Positions 44,199 through 44,867 of a stretch of 44,867 bases of DNA are shown here, one piece after another. Every line of letters starts with the position of its first letter. Within the stretch, counting starts at the first letter, position 1. The position numbers were made by a program, and so were the translations under genes. Under the pieces are notes generated by a model. It was given only the letters and a program-made list of their open reading frames with translations. It was not told the origin of the DNA and ran no database searches. Source of the stretch: Bacteroidales bacterium (GTDB taxonomy: Bacteria; Bacteroidota; Bacteroidia; Bacteroidales; UBA932); the NCBI GenBank assembly GCA_017437755.1, contig JAFRXI010000004.1:1-44867 (forward strand), in the 5' to 3' direction.

Positions 44199-44867
44199 CC
44201 TGCTGCAACTCTCGGAGGAATCCGAGGGTTGCTTTGTTTTAGGGGTCTTGTAAACACTTGGTTCTCCGACGATTAGAGAGACGAGCGGAGAAAGTGTCGC
44301 GGTTCGAGGTTCATTTTTTTCAAAAACGATTTTTCCGGAAAAAATCGAACCAAGGATGTTCAACTTGAGATGAATCGGGGCTGTAGCCACGCAGGAGCCC
44401 ATATTCTCGATGAACGAAAGCGAAAACTTCATCTTCTCCTCCACCTCCTTGTCCATCGGCTGCTCCTTGGCATCCTCAAGCCGCAGTTCAAGGTTCTTCT
44501 TCTCCGCCACGAGCCGTGAATTCATCGCCGTAAACGAATCGTCATCGATGACACCCTCAAACCACTTGTCTTGCAGTTTCTTCATCTTGGCATCCATAGA
44601 CGCAAGGTCCGTTTTCATCTTCGTTCGCTCCTCCTTGGACACCTTCTCGTGCTCACGGGTCAAATCGACGAGGATGGCTTCATACAGTGCCATTACCGCC
44701 TCGCTCGGCTTCAGTGTACGCAGGAAACGACACATATTGTCATTGGCATCCTCCGCCGCTATACGATAGTTCCCGCAGTAGTTGCAGTGATAGTACGCAT
44801 ATCGCTTGTTGCGACCTTTGCTGAACGAACCGTACACCGTTTGACCACAGTGAGGACAACGCAGGAA
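44190..44867 (-). CDS. Large serine recombinase, C-terminal part (cut by window edge)
   Basis: The frame is open from the right edge and gives 225 aa. It starts within a recombinase zinc-ribbon (Cys pairs CPHC and CNYC), followed by a helical coiled-coil region (about 70-140), typical of the C-terminal half of large serine recombinases used by integrative and conjugative elements, phages and transposons. The catalytic N-terminal domain lies outside the window. The last 17 or so codons run through the tRNA-His terminator and end with a TGA formed by the tRNA acceptor arm, so the natural C-terminus was probably replaced at integration. The region looks less GC-rich than the rest of the window. 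Confidence 0.82.
   Translation of the reverse strand, partial: FLRCPHCGQTVYGSFSKGRNKRYAYYHCNYCGNYRIAAEDANDNMCRFLRTLKPSEAVMALYEAILVDLTREHEKVSKEERTKMKTDLASMDAKMKKLQDKWFEGVIDDDSFTAMNSRLVAEKKNLELRLEDAKEQPMDKEVEEKMKFSLSFIENMGSCVATAPIHLKLNILGSIFSGKIVFEKNEPRTATLSPLVSLIVGEPSVYKTPKTKQPSDSSESCSRGG
44205..44240 (+). terminator. Intrinsic terminator of tRNA-His
   Basis: A 12-bp stem (44205-44216 with 44221-44232, one G-T pair) closed by a GGAA loop and followed by TTTGTTTT. It sits 6 bases after the tRNA and inside the last codons of the opposite recombinase frame. Confidence 0.85.
44241..44867. mobile_element. End of an integrated element next to tRNA-His
   Basis: To the right of the tRNA-His terminator all sequence belongs to the recombinase gene, which continues past the edge. 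A large serine recombinase reading toward a tRNA at the border of conserved housekeeping genes is what the end of an integrated element looks like. The exact junction is uncertain but probably lies near 44230-44250. Element type and size cannot be judged from this window. Confidence 0.55.
44301..44351. repeat. Nested inverted repeat within the recombinase gene
   Basis: GGTTCGA (44301-44307) and its inverse TCGAACC (44345-44351) flank a second inverted pair, CGATTTTT (44327-44334) and AAAAATCG (44340-44347), with some overlap of the right arms. Recombinases bind such sites near their gene ends, but the DNA is also coding, so this may be chance. Confidence 0.5.

Noticed and set aside
44030-44257. 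Longer N-terminus of the EEP-fold lipoprotein
   Set aside because: It translates the opposite strand of tRNA-His; the ATG at 44029 begins a clear lipoprotein signal.

Overview
The window reads as a piece of chromosome from a GC-rich member of the Bacteroidales (Bacteroidota). The evidence is Bacteroidota-type promoters (TTTG, a spacer of about 19 bp, then TAnnTTTG) in front of many genes, very weak Shine-Dalgarno signals, and typical families: a DUF4837 lipoprotein, paired OmpH/Skp proteins, a BamA with POTRA repeats, 2-oxoacid:ferredoxin oxidoreductase KorAB and a GntR/LacI-type regulator. An uncultured gut lineage is plausible, but I cannot name the family from this sequence.

Layout. Bases 1-274 hold no convincing gene, only GC-rich sequence and an 18-bp tandem repeat. 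275-6562: a Tat-exported metallophosphoesterase, an exported VanX-like dipeptidase overlapping a C26-type amidohydrolase lipoprotein, a sodium:solute symporter and a large unrecognised EF-hand membrane protein. 6619-7155: one transcription unit tRNA-Glu, rpsT, tRNA-Pro with promoter and terminator. 7157-11502: an envelope/isoprenoid operon (M23-like protein, dxr, rseP, DUF4837 lipoprotein). 11539-16121: ruvX-def, a GntR regulator, then phosphohexomutase plus an M23/LysM peptidase. 16279-20491: a GH28-like beta-helix protein with odd codon use, a DASS-type anion symporter and a divergent outer-membrane barrel. 20501-29593: a long minus-strand run nadK-uppS-bamA-skp-korA-korB-gdhA. 29669-34653: pdxJ, a second skp, a glycosyltransferase, a LysM/PBP1-type protein and upp. 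34650-38217: miaB-glpK-glpF. 38241-40698: lipoprotein, SPOR protein, rpoN. 40700-44029: nuclease-like lipoprotein, a carboxyltransferase lacking its biotin lysine, and radC. 44104-44867: tRNA-His with its terminator, into which runs the 3' end of a large serine recombinase that continues off the right edge.

How it fits together. Most of the window is core housekeeping: outer-membrane biogenesis (BamA, Skp), lipid carrier supply (Dxr, UppS), cofactors (NadK, PdxJ), and carbon/nitrogen entry (KorAB plus GdhA can turn succinyl-CoA, CO2 and ammonium into glutamate). Genes are tightly packed: six convergent pairs overlap or lie within 10 bp of each other. The clearest accessory signal is at the right edge, where an integrated element abuts tRNA-His and its recombinase frame ends inside the tRNA. 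The other points worth attention are the carboxyltransferase with Gly in place of the biotinyl Lys, the EF-hand membrane protein, the LysM/PBP1 fusion, the foreign-looking GH28 gene, and a perfect palindrome carrying two opposed promoters.
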